64,000 nt of DNA from Prevotella sp. (GCA_024682415.1 JAIKZG010000042.1:62001-126000); one strand, 5' to 3'. Positions 28,201-37,768 are shown, counted from the first letter of the stretch. A program made the numbers and translations. The notes: generated by a model from the sequence alone, not told the origin.

Positions 28201-28845
28201 ATGGAAAAGATAATATTTCAGGATGTTGTGCCCGAGGTTTTTGCTCAGCGCACAGATTTGAAATCAGATGTTTGGAATCAGAATTTCGCTCTTGAGCGTG
28301 GCAAGCTATATCTTGTCGAAGCGGAGAGCGGCAAAGGTAAGAGCACCTTTTGCAGCTATATTCTTGGTTATCGTCACGACCATAGTGGTAATGTGCTCTT
28401 TGATGATAAAGATACTCGCTCATTCAGCGTAAAAGACTGGGTGAAAATACGTCGTGAAAAGATAAGCTGTCTTTTTCAGGAACTGAAACTCTTTCCTGAG
28501 CTTACGGCAATGGAAAATATAGAGATTAAAAACAAACTTACAGGTTTTAAATCCCGTAAGGAAATCTTGGAATGGTTTGATGTGCTTGGCATTCCCGATA
28601 AGGTGAACAGCAAGTTGGGATTGATGTCGTTCGGGCAGCAACAGCGTGTTGCAATGATGCGTGCTTTGTGTCAGCCATTTGATTTCATCCTCGCCGATGA
28701 GCCTATATCCCATCTCGACGACAACAACTCGCGTATAATGGGCGAGATAATGATGGAAGAAGCCAAACGCCAAGGTGCAGGCGTTATCGTAACAAGTATT
28801 GGCAAGCACATGCCATTGGATTATCAGCACACATTAAAGTTATGA
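28201..28845 (+). CDS. ABC transporter ATP-binding protein
   Basis: This is a 214-residue ATPase subunit. The Walker A is AESGKGKST (about residues 41-49). The signature MSFGQQQRVAMMRAL is a variant of LSGGQ. The Walker B is FILADEPISHLD (about residues 161-172). It overlaps the next permease gene by 4 bp, so the two form a transporter of the MacB/LolD class. These complexes often move lipoproteins or use mechanical force across the periplasm; the substrate is not known here. Confidence 0.9.
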   Translation: MEKIIFQDVVPEVFAQRTDLKSDVWNQNFALERGKLYLVEAESGKGKSTFCSYILGYRHDHSGNVLFDDKDTRSFSVKDWVKIRREKISCLFQELKLFPELTAMENIEIKNKLTGFKSRKEILEWFDVLGIPDKVNSKLGLMSFGQQQRVAMMRALCQPFDFILADEPISHLDDNNSRIMGEIMMEEAKRQGAGVIVTSIGKHMPLDYQHTLKL

Positions 28846-30029
28846 ATTTAGTTTGGAAATTACTCAGACAACACGTTAGCATACCCCAGCTTTTAGGCTT
28901 TTTCTTTGCCAATCTGTTTGGCATGTTGATAGTGCTTTTAGGCTATCAGTTTTATCGTGATGTAGTGCCTGTATTTACATCCAACGACAGCTTCATGAAA
29001 GCCGACTATCTTATAATAAGTAAAAAGGTAGGCGCGGCGACCACCATCAGCGGACGTTCCGACCAGTTTTCGGCAGCCGACATCGACGACATGGAGTCGC
29101 AGGCATTTGTGGAAAGTTTAGGCAAGTTTACTTCCTCAAATTACCGTGTGAATGCGGAAATGAGCGTGCAGGGCACAGAGATTCTCAATTCAGAACTCTT
29201 TTTTGAGAGCGTGCCCGATAAGTTTGTAGACGCTCCTCTCGATGGTTGGAAATGGCATGAGGGCGACGATGTAGTGCCTGTGATTTTGCCTCGCACATAT
29301 ATTACAATGTATAATTTCGGCTTCGCCAAAAGTCGTTCACTGCCTAAAATAAGTGACGGTTTGGCAGGCTTGATAGATATGCAGCTTCGCATTCATGGCA
29401 ATGGCAAAGATGGCAATTTCAAAGGAAAGGTTATCGGATTCAGCAATCGCCTTAACACAATCCTTGTGCCGCAGTCGTTTATGGACTGGAGCAACAAGCA
29501 GTATTCCGCAGAAGATGTAGAAGCTCCTACGCGCCTTATTGTCGAGGTGGGCAATCCTGCCGACGATCAGGTCACTCAGTATATCGACCGCAAAGGCTAC
29601 GAAGTGGATGCCGACAAACTGAATGCCGAGAAGACAATGTTCTTCCTCAAGATGATTGTATCCATGGTGCTTGTCGTGGGATTAGTAATTTCGGCGTTGA
29701 GCTTCTATATACTCATGCTCAGCATTTATCTGCTTGTGCAGAAGAATGCCGACAAGATGAAGAATCTGTTGTTGATAGGCTATAGTCCTTCCAATGTAGC
29801 GTTGCCTTATCAGCTTCTCACCGTAGGGCTTAATATCTCGGTGCTGATTATAGCGATGGTAATCCTTTTCTTCATCCGAGGTTACTACATGGATGTGATT
29901 CTGAATCTTTTCCCGGAGCTTGATTCATCAAGCATTATGCCTACATTATTGCTCGGCTTAGGGCTTTTTGCCATAGTGTCGCTTATTAATGTGTTGGCGA
30001 TAAGAAAGAAGATAATGAGTGTTTGGTAA
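28842..30029 (+). CDS. ABC transporter permease (FtsX/MacB-like)
   Basis: The 395-residue protein has one N-terminal membrane helix (about residues 15-37), a large extracytoplasmic domain (about 40-265), then three helices (about 270-390). This is the four-helix FtsX/MacB topology. Its start overlaps the stop of the ATPase gene. The extracytoplasmic domain has no recognised ligand site. The pair is upstream of panB but is not clearly related to it. Confidence 0.85.
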   Translation: MNLVWKLLRQHVSIPQLLGFFFANLFGMLIVLLGYQFYRDVVPVFTSNDSFMKADYLIISKKVGAATTISGRSDQFSAADIDDMESQAFVESLGKFTSSNYRVNAEMSVQGTEILNSELFFESVPDKFVDAPLDGWKWHEGDDVVPVILPRTYITMYNFGFAKSRSLPKISDGLAGLIDMQLRIHGNGKDGNFKGKVIGFSNRLNTILVPQSFMDWSNKQYSAEDVEAPTRLIVEVGNPADDQVTQYIDRKGYEVDADKLNAEKTMFFLKMIVSMVLVVGLVISALSFYILMLSIYLLVQKNADKMKNLLLIGYSPSNVALPYQLLTVGLNISVLIIAMVILFFIRGYYMDVILNLFPELDSSSIMPTLLLGLGLFAIVSLINVLAIRKKIMSVW

Positions 30030-30051
30030 GAAACACATAAAGTATAAAGTT

Positions 30052-30873
30052 ATGTCAGGATATTTAACTACAGATCAAAAGAAAGTAACAGCAAAGACAT
30101 TCCTCAAGATGAAGCAGGAGGGCGAGAAGATAACAATGCTCACTGCTTACGATTTCACAACAGCAGGCATTCTCGACCGCGCGGGTGTAGACTGCCTTTT
30201 GATAGGCGACTCAGCCAGCAATGTAGTGGCAGGTAATGAGAACACTATTCCTATCACAATGGATCAGATGATTTATCATGCTCGCAGCGTAGCTCGTGCC
30301 ACAAATCGCGCACTCGTGCTCTGTGATATGCCTTTCGGCAGCTATCAGGTTTCTGAAGAAGAAGGTGTGCGCAATGCCATCCGCATCATCAAGGAAGCTG
30401 AAGCCGATGCCGTAAAGATTGAGGGTGGGGCAGAGCTTGCTCCTATGATTAAGCACATGGTAGATATTGGCGTGCCTGTATGCGGACATCTTGGCTTGAC
30501 CCCGCAGAGCATACATAAGTTTGGCGGTTATGGTCTGCGTGCAAAGGAAGACGCAGAGGCAGCTAAACTCATCAGCGACGCAAAGGCTCTTGAGGCTGCC
30601 GGTTGTTTCGCTATCGTGCTTGAGAAAGTGCCGGCTGCATTGGCAAAGCGCGTGAGCGAAGAAGTTTCTTGCCCTACTATCGGTATTGGCGCAGGCAATG
30701 GCTGCGATGGTCAGGTGTTGGTTTATGCCGATATGCTTGGCATGAGCCATGGCTTCAAGCCTAAGTTCCTCCGTCGTTATGCTGATTTGGAAACAGTTAT
30801 CACCGATGCTGTCGGCAACTATTGCCGTGATGTGAAGAGCGGTGCGTTCCCAAGCGCGGAAGAATCTTACTAA
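30052..30873 (+). CDS. panB: 3-methyl-2-oxobutanoate hydroxymethyltransferase
   Basis: PanB makes ketopantoate from ketoisovalerate with methylene-tetrahydrofolate, the first step to pantothenate. MLTAYDFTTAGILDRAG and LIGDSASNVVAGNENT are signature regions. VKIEGGAEL has the catalytic-site Glu and Lys, and CGHLGLTPQS is conserved. The start at 30052 (MSGYLTTDQ) is preferred over an in-frame ATG inside the end of the permease gene. The 273-residue length is normal. A hairpin terminator follows. Confidence 0.96.
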   Translation: MSGYLTTDQKKVTAKTFLKMKQEGEKITMLTAYDFTTAGILDRAGVDCLLIGDSASNVVAGNENTIPITMDQMIYHARSVARATNRALVLCDMPFGSYQVSEEEGVRNAIRIIKEAEADAVKIEGGAELAPMIKHMVDIGVPVCGHLGLTPQSIHKFGGYGLRAKEDAEAAKLISDAKALEAAGCFAIVLEKVPAALAKRVSEEVSCPTIGIGAGNGCDGQVLVYADMLGMSHGFKPKFLRRYADLETVITDAVGNYCRDVKSGAFPSAEESY

Positions 30874-30883
30874 AAATAAAAAT

Positions 30884-30926
30884 GCCCAACTCAACCTTCT
30901 TTTTTTTATCGTAGGTTGTGTTGGGC
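30884..30926. terminator. Hairpin terminator between panB and the GldB-like gene
   Basis: GCCCAACTCAACCT (30884-30897) pairs with AGGTTGTGTTGGGC (30913-30926), with one mismatch. The A-rich left and T-rich right flanks fit a terminator between two converging genes. Confidence 0.75.
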
Positions 30927-30953
30927 TTCCTTAGACTTTTCCCGTTATTTTTT

Positions 30954-31763
30954 TTATTTCAGTTTTTCTAATGCTTTGAAATCAGGAGTGTAAAGCAATT
31001 CCTTTATTGACTGATGATTCTCCTGCTTCATATATTTTTCCACGATATCCACATATCGCGTTTTAAAGAATTTCTTTCCCAAAGTTTTGTTTGCCACCCA
31101 CATTATGCAGCCTATGTGAATATCGCGCTGAAATGTAGATAGCTTATCTATATTCTTTATCTGGCATAGGCTAAGAATATAAAATGTGATGCAGTCGGGC
31201 ACGATATATTCGCGCGTCATCTGTCGGCGTTGCTCCTCTGTGTAATACCTTTTATATATAGGGTAGTCTTTGCCGAGATATTTGTCGAGGCATATTCCCA
31301 CCGCCTTGTCGTCTACCACAATGCTTTGAGTGAGTGCGCCTATCTGCGCATATATCGTCGGAGTCTCAGCTTCCGGCAGAATCTCTTTCAAGTTGCCGAA
31401 CGCCTTGCTAAGCTCTTCGTTTATATCATCCATCTTGGCATATTGCACCTGCACGTCTGATATAATCTCCTGCAGCAGAGAGTCCTGATAGAATTTCAGA
31501 AAAGTGTTGTTAATGTTTGGCTCATTCACATCGCCAAGCTGCAACACATCTTCTATAAGAGCTCTTGTCTGCATAGGGTATCCTGTGCTCATTTGCTGCA
31601 ACGCGGCGAAATCGCCAGTCGTGAGATAGCGGCTTTCTATGCGGTCGTAGCGTTCCACTTCCACCTCATGCTCACTTTCTTCCAAGTCAGCATTTCTGAG
31701 TTTGAATTCGCATCCTACGCACACCAAACCTACAATAAAAAGTATATAGAAAACCTTCCTCAC
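30954..31763 (-). CDS. GldB-like lipoprotein
   Basis: This is a 269-residue lipoprotein with lipobox VCVGC (Cys about residue 18). It resembles the gliding-motility-associated GldB family, for example IGALTQSIVVDDKAVGICLD and REYIVPDCITFYILSL. In non-gliding Prevotella such proteins are kept without motility; some Gld proteins belong to T9SS, but GldB is not a proven core part. The gene stands alone. The family call is fairly good, the function unknown. Confidence 0.75.
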   Translation of the reverse strand: MRKVFYILFIVGLVCVGCEFKLRNADLEESEHEVEVERYDRIESRYLTTGDFAALQQMSTGYPMQTRALIEDVLQLGDVNEPNINNTFLKFYQDSLLQEIISDVQVQYAKMDDINEELSKAFGNLKEILPEAETPTIYAQIGALTQSIVVDDKAVGICLDKYLGKDYPIYKRYYTEEQRRQMTREYIVPDCITFYILSLCQIKNIDKLSTFQRDIHIGCIMWVANKTLGKKFFKTRYVDIVEKYMKQENHQSIKELLYTPDFKALEKLK

Positions 31764-31860
31764 TAATTTCTTTTCGTTTAATATTTCTGCAAAAATACTA
31801 AAAAAGCATCATAAAAGCAAAATTTAACCTAATTTTTCATTAAAAAATGTTTCTTTTTAC

Positions 31861-31868
31861 TACTTTTG
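31861..31868 (+). promoter_or_regulatory. Bacteroidota -7 box for the membrane winged-helix regulator
   Basis: TACTTTTG fits TAnnTTTG and lies 36 bp before the ATG at 31904. No clear -33 box is present. Confidence 0.4.
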
Positions 31869-31903
31869 CTTCGTTTTTAGGCTTAAATTGAATTTTTATT
31901 GTT

Positions 31904-32659
31904 ATGGATAAACAGCAGCGTTGCATACCAATACTTATTGTCGGTATTTTTACACTCATGGCCTGCTTCACTGGTTATGGAAGCTATAGCCATAGTGCGC
32001 AGATGTGTGAGAGAGATTTGAATTTCGCTTTATCAGAAACCCTAAAACATAAGAAAAGCGAAGCAATCACTCCCGACACAATCCGTGTGTTCCGCCAAAA
32101 TCTTACTATTGATGTTTTGAAAAACAAATCGTTTGTTGCTTTCTCCGTTGCTGATGAAAATTCTGATGATGGAGTTTTGAAGAGCAAGGCGCAGAAATGG
32201 AAGCGAGGTGATAGTGAGCAAATCTATAGAGGTTATTCGCTCTGCTCATTTTGGGATGTCGTGCGTATGTCCGATCAGCGTCTTTCCCTTTCGTTGCTTA
32301 TTGTCGGAATGATTTCCGCCGCTTTTTCCGTGCTCGTGATTAGGAGAAGACAGGAAGCACTCGGCGATTTCATTTTTGTGGGTGATGTGGCTTTGTCTGT
32401 CAGTGATGGTTTCTTTTATGACAAAAGCAAAAAGCGTATAGCGTTCACACCGATGCAGCGCCAGTTTATGAGCTTGCTTTTCCATGCCGAAGGTCATGAA
32501 ATTTCTCAGCACGATGTATGCGAGAAATTATGGCATGGCAAGGACAATGCCGCCGAATCTCTTTACACTCTTGTGCGCAGATTGCGCAAAGTGCTTGGCG
32601 AAGCCACCGATTTAAGTATAGAATTAGAGCGCGGTAAAGGCTATCGATTGATTTCTTAG
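31904..32659 (+). CDS. Membrane-anchored regulator with C-terminal winged helix
   Basis: This is a 251-residue protein with two membrane helices (about residues 8-28 and 127-146). They flank a periplasmic stretch of about 100 residues. The C-terminal winged helix is of OmpR/PhoB type (about 150-251), with FTPMQRQFMSLL, SLYTLVRRLRKVLGE and a final GKGYRLIS. It is a one-component transmembrane regulator, like ToxR but with the DNA-binding domain at the other end. It lies just upstream of a TonB-dependent receptor on the same strand, so it probably controls that gene in response to an envelope signal. Confidence 0.82.
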   Translation: MDKQQRCIPILIVGIFTLMACFTGYGSYSHSAQMCERDLNFALSETLKHKKSEAITPDTIRVFRQNLTIDVLKNKSFVAFSVADENSDDGVLKSKAQKWKRGDSEQIYRGYSLCSFWDVVRMSDQRLSLSLLIVGMISAAFSVLVIRRRQEALGDFIFVGDVALSVSDGFFYDKSKKRIAFTPMQRQFMSLLFHAEGHEISQHDVCEKLWHGKDNAAESLYTLVRRLRKVLGEATDLSIELERGKGYRLIS

Positions 32660-32784
32660 CATTTTTGTAATTCATTGATATTCAACGATGACAGATTATG
32701 TCAGTTGAAAAGTCAGACTAATGTCAGATACTATGTTTTGTCGTTTCGCGTAATGCCCCTACTTTCGCGGAAACAACAAAATAT

Positions 32785-34878
32785 ATGTATATAATGAATT
32801 GCAAAACATCTTTATTCTTATTTCTCTTTCTGTGCATGGCAGAAGCCGTGTGCAGCCAAACTAAAAGCACTGCAACTTTTCAGCCTGCAGACTCCATCGA
32901 CAGGCAGATTACTCTTGATGGAGTGGAGGTGCGTGGCGCGAAAATCGTGAATACCATAAAAGGACAGAACATTTATCCTACTGCTAATCAGCTTCGCCAT
33001 TCTTCTGATGGATATGCTTTGCTTGCGAGATTGGCGCTGCCTGGCATTATGGTAAAGCCACAGGAACACACGGTGAGCGTGCCCGACGTTTATGGCGCGG
33101 TGCAGCTCCGCATAAACGACGTTATTGCCACTGAGCAAGACTTGCTTGCCATTGACATGAAAAGCGTAAAATATGTGGAATACATTAAAAATCCCGGTGT
33201 GAGATATGGCGATGGCGTGGGTATCGTGATAAACTTTGTAGTGAAGCGTGCTGTTTCTGGGTATGCCTGCGGAGTGAACCTCACTCAGTTTGTTACGGCA
33301 AAGTCGGGCAACCACAATGTCTACGGCAGATGGAATTTCGGTAAGAGCGAATTAGATGTAGACTACACCGCCAAGCATAATCATTTTAATGGCTATAATG
33401 AGAAGAATTCAACAGATTATCTGCTTGCCGACGGCACGAATTATCATAAGGAAAGCAACACCATCAGCAGCTCAATGTCTGCCACTACCAATAATGTCCG
33501 CCTTAGATACAGCCTTGCCGACAGCTCTCGCTATGTGTTTCAATCCACTTTGCAAGGCTTTTTTGAAAACAGTCCGCACGACAGAATAATCAACAAATTG
33601 TTTGTTGCTGATAAAACTGATGAAACCTATAAACTCACCCACGACCGCACTTCTTCGCCATCCATAGATTTGTATTCCCATGTCAGTTTGGGTGCGCACG
33701 AGAATATCACTGCCAACCTTGTGGGCACACGCATCGACAGCCGTTATGCCTACCGCTGTTCGGAACTGGGCAAAGTCTATTCTTACAGCGTTGATGGCAT
33801 GGCTCATTCTCTCTCTGGAGAAGCAGTTTATGAAAACTCTCTGAAGCCATTTACCTTTTCATCGGGAGTGCAATATTTTCAGAAATACGCTGAGAATGTC
33901 TACCTTGGCGATGTGGCAACCACCACGCGTGAGCACATTTCCAATGTCTATTTCTTCTCTCAGCTTGCCGGCAAGCTCAGCCGTCTGCGCTATCAGTTAG
34001 GCTTAGGTTTCAGCCGTCAATATTACAGCCAGTCGGCGCATCATTACAATCAGTGGATGTTTCGCCCCAAGCTCTTGCTCTCTTATCCTTTGGGCAACTT
34101 CAATTTTAGGTATACCGCCGACTTCACGCAGAATCCGTCGAGGGTGGCGCAGCTTAGCGATGTCGCCATTCAGACAGACGAGATGACCATTAATGCCGGT
34201 AATCCTAATCTGAAGACGGTGAAGCGCATTGAGCAGACATTTGATGCGTCTTATCAGTCGCCGCGATTATATTCCGCCATTGTAATGTTTTATCGCTCCA
34301 ACATGCGCCCCAATATGGAGGAGATAATCCGAGAGCAAGGCAAGTTCGTCTTCACTCAGAGCAATCAGCGACGCATCAATGTGCTTGTCGTTTCCGATGA
34401 CACTCGCTACGACATCATTCCCGACAAACTTTCTCTGCGCCTATATGGCTGCCTTTTGCGTTGCTTCAACTATGGCAACGATTATAAACATCATTTCTCG
34501 TCGTTTAATTTCAGTGCCGACCTCACCGCCTATCTCGGTTCGTTCTCTCTCACCGCCTATGCTGATAATGGTTGGCGTTTTCTTGAGGGAGAGCACAAAG
34601 GCTGCCAGGCTGCTCCTTACTCCTATCTTTCCGCCACATATAATAAAGGAGCGTTCAGCGTGTCGCTCACCGCTTCCTATCTCTTTTCTGGCAACACCCT
34701 TCGCGATCATTCAGAGTTGCTCAATCGCTATGTCCACAGCCGTTTTGAGGCGCACAACAGCGATTATGCCAATCTCGTAAGCCTTGATTTTGCTTTCCGT
34801 CTTGATGGTGGTCGCAAATATCAGCGCATAAATCGCCGCATGAACAATCAGGATAACGACTCAGGCATATTGAAGTAA
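32785..34878 (+). CDS. TonB-dependent receptor-like outer-membrane protein
   Basis: The 697-residue protein has a signal peptide ending AVCSQ, then a plug-like region (about 45-160: RHSSDGYALLARLALPGIMV and VKYVEYIKNPGVRYGDGVGI, typical of the plug of these receptors). A long barrel of aromatic-rich strands follows. There is no N-terminal carboxypeptidase-like domain. Starts at 32785 or 32794 are both possible. It follows the membrane-anchored regulator by 125 bp. Such regulator-receptor pairs are common in Bacteroidota; the ligand is not known. Confidence 0.8.
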   Translation: MYIMNCKTSLFLFLFLCMAEAVCSQTKSTATFQPADSIDRQITLDGVEVRGAKIVNTIKGQNIYPTANQLRHSSDGYALLARLALPGIMVKPQEHTVSVPDVYGAVQLRINDVIATEQDLLAIDMKSVKYVEYIKNPGVRYGDGVGIVINFVVKRAVSGYACGVNLTQFVTAKSGNHNVYGRWNFGKSELDVDYTAKHNHFNGYNEKNSTDYLLADGTNYHKESNTISSSMSATTNNVRLRYSLADSSRYVFQSTLQGFFENSPHDRIINKLFVADKTDETYKLTHDRTSSPSIDLYSHVSLGAHENITANLVGTRIDSRYAYRCSELGKVYSYSVDGMAHSLSGEAVYENSLKPFTFSSGVQYFQKYAENVYLGDVATTTREHISNVYFFSQLAGKLSRLRYQLGLGFSRQYYSQSAHHYNQWMFRPKLLLSYPLGNFNFRYTADFTQNPSRVAQLSDVAIQTDEMTINAGNPNLKTVKRIEQTFDASYQSPRLYSAIVMFYRSNMRPNMEEIIREQGKFVFTQSNQRRINVLVVSDDTRYDIIPDKLSLRLYGCLLRCFNYGNDYKHHFSSFNFSADLTAYLGSFSLTAYADNGWRFLEGEHKGCQAAPYSYLSATYNKGAFSVSLTASYLFSGNTLRDHSELLNRYVHSRFEAHNSDYANLVSLDFAFRLDGGRKYQRINRRMNNQDNDSGILK

Positions 34879-34887
34879 ATCGTAGAT

Positions 34888-34962
34888 GTCGTTATGAGTT
34901 TGCAATTTTTACAATGTCATTTTATAGGGTACGCTGTGTGTCTGTAGTTTTTGCAAACATAG
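34888..34962 (-). repeat. Second locus of the 42-bp dispersed repeat (two units)
   Basis: TTACAATGTCATTTTATAGG (34909-34928) and the following GTACGCTGTGTGTCTGTAG match, in inverted orientation, units three and two of the repeat at 10100-10266, in the same order and at the same 42-bp pitch. It sits in the non-coding stretch after the TonB receptor gene. Confidence 0.7.
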
Positions 34963-35144
34963 TAACTTCTATAATAAGAGACGTCCACATAAGAGTATTG
35001 ACAACCTGACACCTTCACAGGTTGCAAATCACGTCGGAGATATAAATATACTTCTATGTTGCAATCCAAATAATTGGATAAAGTTAATTTAATATAAACC
35101 TTATTTTCTAATCCACAAGCGTTTTAAAGAAAAATGGAAAAAAA
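34963..35144. other. Remaining intergenic DNA after the repeat
   Basis: This stretch holds a small hairpin, AACCTG (35003-35008) with CAGGTT (35018-35023), and otherwise AT-rich sequence. I see no gene in it. Confidence 0.5.
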
Positions 35145-35177
35145 AACTCACTCCGAGCAATGTGCCAAGAGTGAGTT
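35145..35177 (-). terminator. Terminator of pepD
   Basis: AACTCACTC pairs with GAGTGAGTT. On the minus strand the stem is followed by a long T run (the A run at 35138-35146 on the plus strand), so it ends the pepD transcript. Confidence 0.8.
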
Positions 35178-35213
35178 ATAATATGAAAGTGACTAAAATG
35201 TAATCAGAGGAGA

Positions 35214-36671
35214 TTATTTATCAGCAACATCTTCCAATGTCTTGGTGATGAGCTGCCAGAATGGAGCTACGCTGGCAATCTCGCAACGTTCGCCTGTGGT
35301 GTGAGGAGAACGGAGGGTAGGGCCGAATGAAACGACATCCATGTTAGGATATTTGCTCAATATTACTGAACATTCCAAACCGGCATGGTCTACCTGTACG
35401 ATACCATCTTCATGGAATAGCTCTTTGTATTCCTTCAAAAGCAAGTTGAGAATCTCGCTGTCGGTGTTTGGATCCCATCCGCCGTAGCTGCCGCTGAATG
35501 TGGTCTTCATTCCTGCCATGCTGAAGCAGCTCTCCAATGTTGTGGCGATGTATTCCTTCATGTCCTCGTTAGAGCTACGGGCAAGAATCTTGAATTTTGC
35601 AGCTCCGCCCTCGATGTCGATGATGGCGAGGTTAGAAGATGTTTCTACTACAGTTGGGATTGCAGGAATCATGCGCATAACACCGTTGTGGCAAGCATAG
35701 ATGGCGTTGATGAGGTTGTCCTGAATTTCCTCAGGTACTTCATTCTTTGGTGTTTCTACTTCTTCTGTGAAGAACTCAATGCCGCTCTCAATGCCCTTGT
35801 ATTCTGCTTCGAAATCAGCCTTCCAGTCTTCTACGAGTTTCTTCACGCTCTCTACATTCTCCTTAGGCATGGTAAGAACAACTTCAGCCTTGAAAGGAAT
35901 GGCGTTGCGCATGTTGCCGCCGTGCCATGTAGCAAGGCGAGCTTCGCAGTCGCTGATAGCTTCGCGCACGAAACGTGCCATGAGCTTGTTGGCATTAGCT
36001 CTGCCCTCATTGATTTCTAAGCCTGAATGACCACCGCGAAGACCCTTCAAAGTAATCTTCAGCGCAGCGTCGTCCTTGTCGGTTTCCACTTCTTTGTAAT
36101 CAAGCTCGGCAGTAACATCGATACCGCCTGCGCTACCGATTACAAACTTGCCCCATGTCTCAGAGTCGAGGTTCATGAGAATGTCGCCCTGAAGTTCGCC
36201 CTCAGGCAACTCGTTGGCACCAAACATTCCTGTCTCCTCATCGCGAGTGATAAGAGCTTCTACTGGGCCATGCTTCAAATCTTTTGCTTCCATGATAGCC
36301 ATGATAGTGGCTACGCCAAGACCGTCGTCGCTGCCGAGGGTAGTGCCCTTAGCGTGTACCCATCCGTCTTCAATGTAAGTTTCGATTGGGTCGGTCTCAA
36401 AGTTATGGTTGCTCTCAGGCGCGCGCTGTGGCACCATATCCATGTGGGCCTGTAGCGTAACTACCTTCTTGCCTTCCATTCCAGGGGTGGCAGGCTTGCG
36501 CATAACGATATTGCCGGCTGGGTCTTGGAAACCCTCTACGCCAACATTCTTTGCAAATTCCAAGAGGAACTTCTGAACTTTCTCTACGTGTCCTGATGGA
36601 CGTGGTACCTTTGTCAAGGCATCGAAATTTCTCCAAACGCCTTCCGGCTTCAGATTTTTTATTTCATCCAT
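35214..36671 (-). CDS. pepD: Aminoacyl-histidine dipeptidase (cytosol non-specific dipeptidase)
   Basis: This M20 metallopeptidase splits dipeptides such as carnosine in the cytoplasm. The zinc-binding motifs are LQAHMDMVPQ (His, about residue 75-83), LGSDDGLGVA (bridging Asp), TRDEETGMFG (general base Glu and zinc Glu) and FGPTLRSPHTTGER near the C-terminus. Length (485) is normal. It is the second gene after the flippase-like gene, 29 bp downstream, so they may share a transcript. Confidence 0.95.
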   Translation of the reverse strand: MDEIKNLKPEGVWRNFDALTKVPRPSGHVEKVQKFLLEFAKNVGVEGFQDPAGNIVMRKPATPGMEGKKVVTLQAHMDMVPQRAPESNHNFETDPIETYIEDGWVHAKGTTLGSDDGLGVATIMAIMEAKDLKHGPVEALITRDEETGMFGANELPEGELQGDILMNLDSETWGKFVIGSAGGIDVTAELDYKEVETDKDDAALKITLKGLRGGHSGLEINEGRANANKLMARFVREAISDCEARLATWHGGNMRNAIPFKAEVVLTMPKENVESVKKLVEDWKADFEAEYKGIESGIEFFTEEVETPKNEVPEEIQDNLINAIYACHNGVMRMIPAIPTVVETSSNLAIIDIEGGAAKFKILARSSNEDMKEYIATTLESCFSMAGMKTTFSGSYGGWDPNTDSEILNLLLKEYKELFHEDGIVQVDHAGLECSVILSKYPNMDVVSFGPTLRSPHTTGERCEIASVAPFWQLITKTLEDVADK

Positions 36672-36700
36672 AATTTTTTATTTTAAAGGTATTTTCTTTT

Positions 36701-37684
36701 TCATTTATTCTTTCTCACCGCCAATGCTATCCATGCGTAGATACCGAGCGAGGCCACAAGCAATGTCTGCACGGAATGCACTATCAGCACGAAATACAAT
36801 GCGTCGGTGTCTGCCAAGCCATAGAGAATGAGCATTGTCTTTACGGCGAAATGCCATGGCCCAGCTCCATTGGGTGTGGGCACCACTACAGCTATGCTTC
36901 CCACAATGAATGTGACAAACGCACACGCTATTCCCAAATGGCTTGTCGCCTCGAAGCAGAAGAACGTGAGATAATAATGCAGGAAATAGCTTACCCATAT
37001 TAATAAGGTGAAAGTGATAAACAAAGGCACGTTGCGCACTTTTTTCAGGCTCGTTATGCCTTGCATTATGCCGGCGAAAGTATTTCTCACCTTATTGAAT
37101 ATCTTCAGTTTCTTCATCAAGAGATACGCCAACACCACGATTGCCAGTCCGCATATCACCGTTACGATGTAGCCTGTGGAAGAAAATCTATGGAGTATCG
37201 TGTCGATGTTTGTTCCTGTCTTTATAAAGAATATGTCGAAGATGCGTAGTTGCGTGATAAAAGCCACTCCTGTGATGGCGAGCACGAGCATAGAGTCAAT
37301 GGCTCGTTCGGTAACAACTGTTCCTATCGCCTTGGGGAATGACACGCCCTCATATCTTCTCAGCACGCCACATCTCGCAAATTCTCCTATGCGCGGTATC
37401 ACCAGACTTATGGCATAGGAAATGAAAATGGAATATATGCTTGTGCTTGTTTTGGGGTGCTCGCCAAGTGGTTCAAGAGTCTGTCGCCATCTCCATCCGC
37501 GAAACACCTGTGCCAATATGCCGAATGGGAAAGAGAGCAGCATCCATGTCCAGTTCATTTCATGCAGCAGAACATGTTCTACACTCTGGAAATCAAAATC
37601 ACGATACATCCAATATAGTATGACGCCACCCAAGAGCAGCGACAAACCTACTTTTACTATATTGTTAATTACGTTTTTCTGCAT
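36701..37684 (-). CDS. Lysylphosphatidylglycerol-synthase-type transmembrane protein (UPF0104)
   Basis: This is a 327-residue protein of about eight membrane helices that matches the flippase-like membrane domain of MprF (LPG_synthase_TM/UPF0104), for example RGWRWRQTLEPLG and PTPNGAGPWHFAVKTMLILYG. The cytoplasmic synthase domain of MprF is absent. Such stand-alone domains are thought to move lipids or glycolipids; the substrate is unknown. Two copies of a promoter-like module lie upstream (37693-37793). Confidence 0.85.
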   Translation of the reverse strand: MQKNVINNIVKVGLSLLLGGVILYWMYRDFDFQSVEHVLLHEMNWTWMLLSFPFGILAQVFRGWRWRQTLEPLGEHPKTSTSIYSIFISYAISLVIPRIGEFARCGVLRRYEGVSFPKAIGTVVTERAIDSMLVLAITGVAFITQLRIFDIFFIKTGTNIDTILHRFSSTGYIVTVICGLAIVVLAYLLMKKLKIFNKVRNTFAGIMQGITSLKKVRNVPLFITFTLLIWVSYFLHYYLTFFCFEATSHLGIACAFVTFIVGSIAVVVPTPNGAGPWHFAVKTMLILYGLADTDALYFVLIVHSVQTLLVASLGIYAWIALAVRKNK

Positions 37685-37692
37685 ATTATTGG

Positions 37693-37723
37693 CAAAGGTA
37701 GTGCAAATCGAGTGCAGAACAAA
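37693..37723 (-). promoter_or_regulatory. Promoter of the UPF0104 gene, inside a repeated module
   Basis: On the minus strand TTTG (37720-37723) is followed after 19 bp by TACCTTTG (37693-37700), a full Bacteroidota promoter, 8 bp before the ATG. The part between the boxes (TGCACTCGATTTGCAC) recurs at 37769-37793. Confidence 0.65.
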
Positions 37724-37768
37724 ATAAATTCATTTATTTTTTCTGCCGAGATGCCGCCTACCTTCTTT

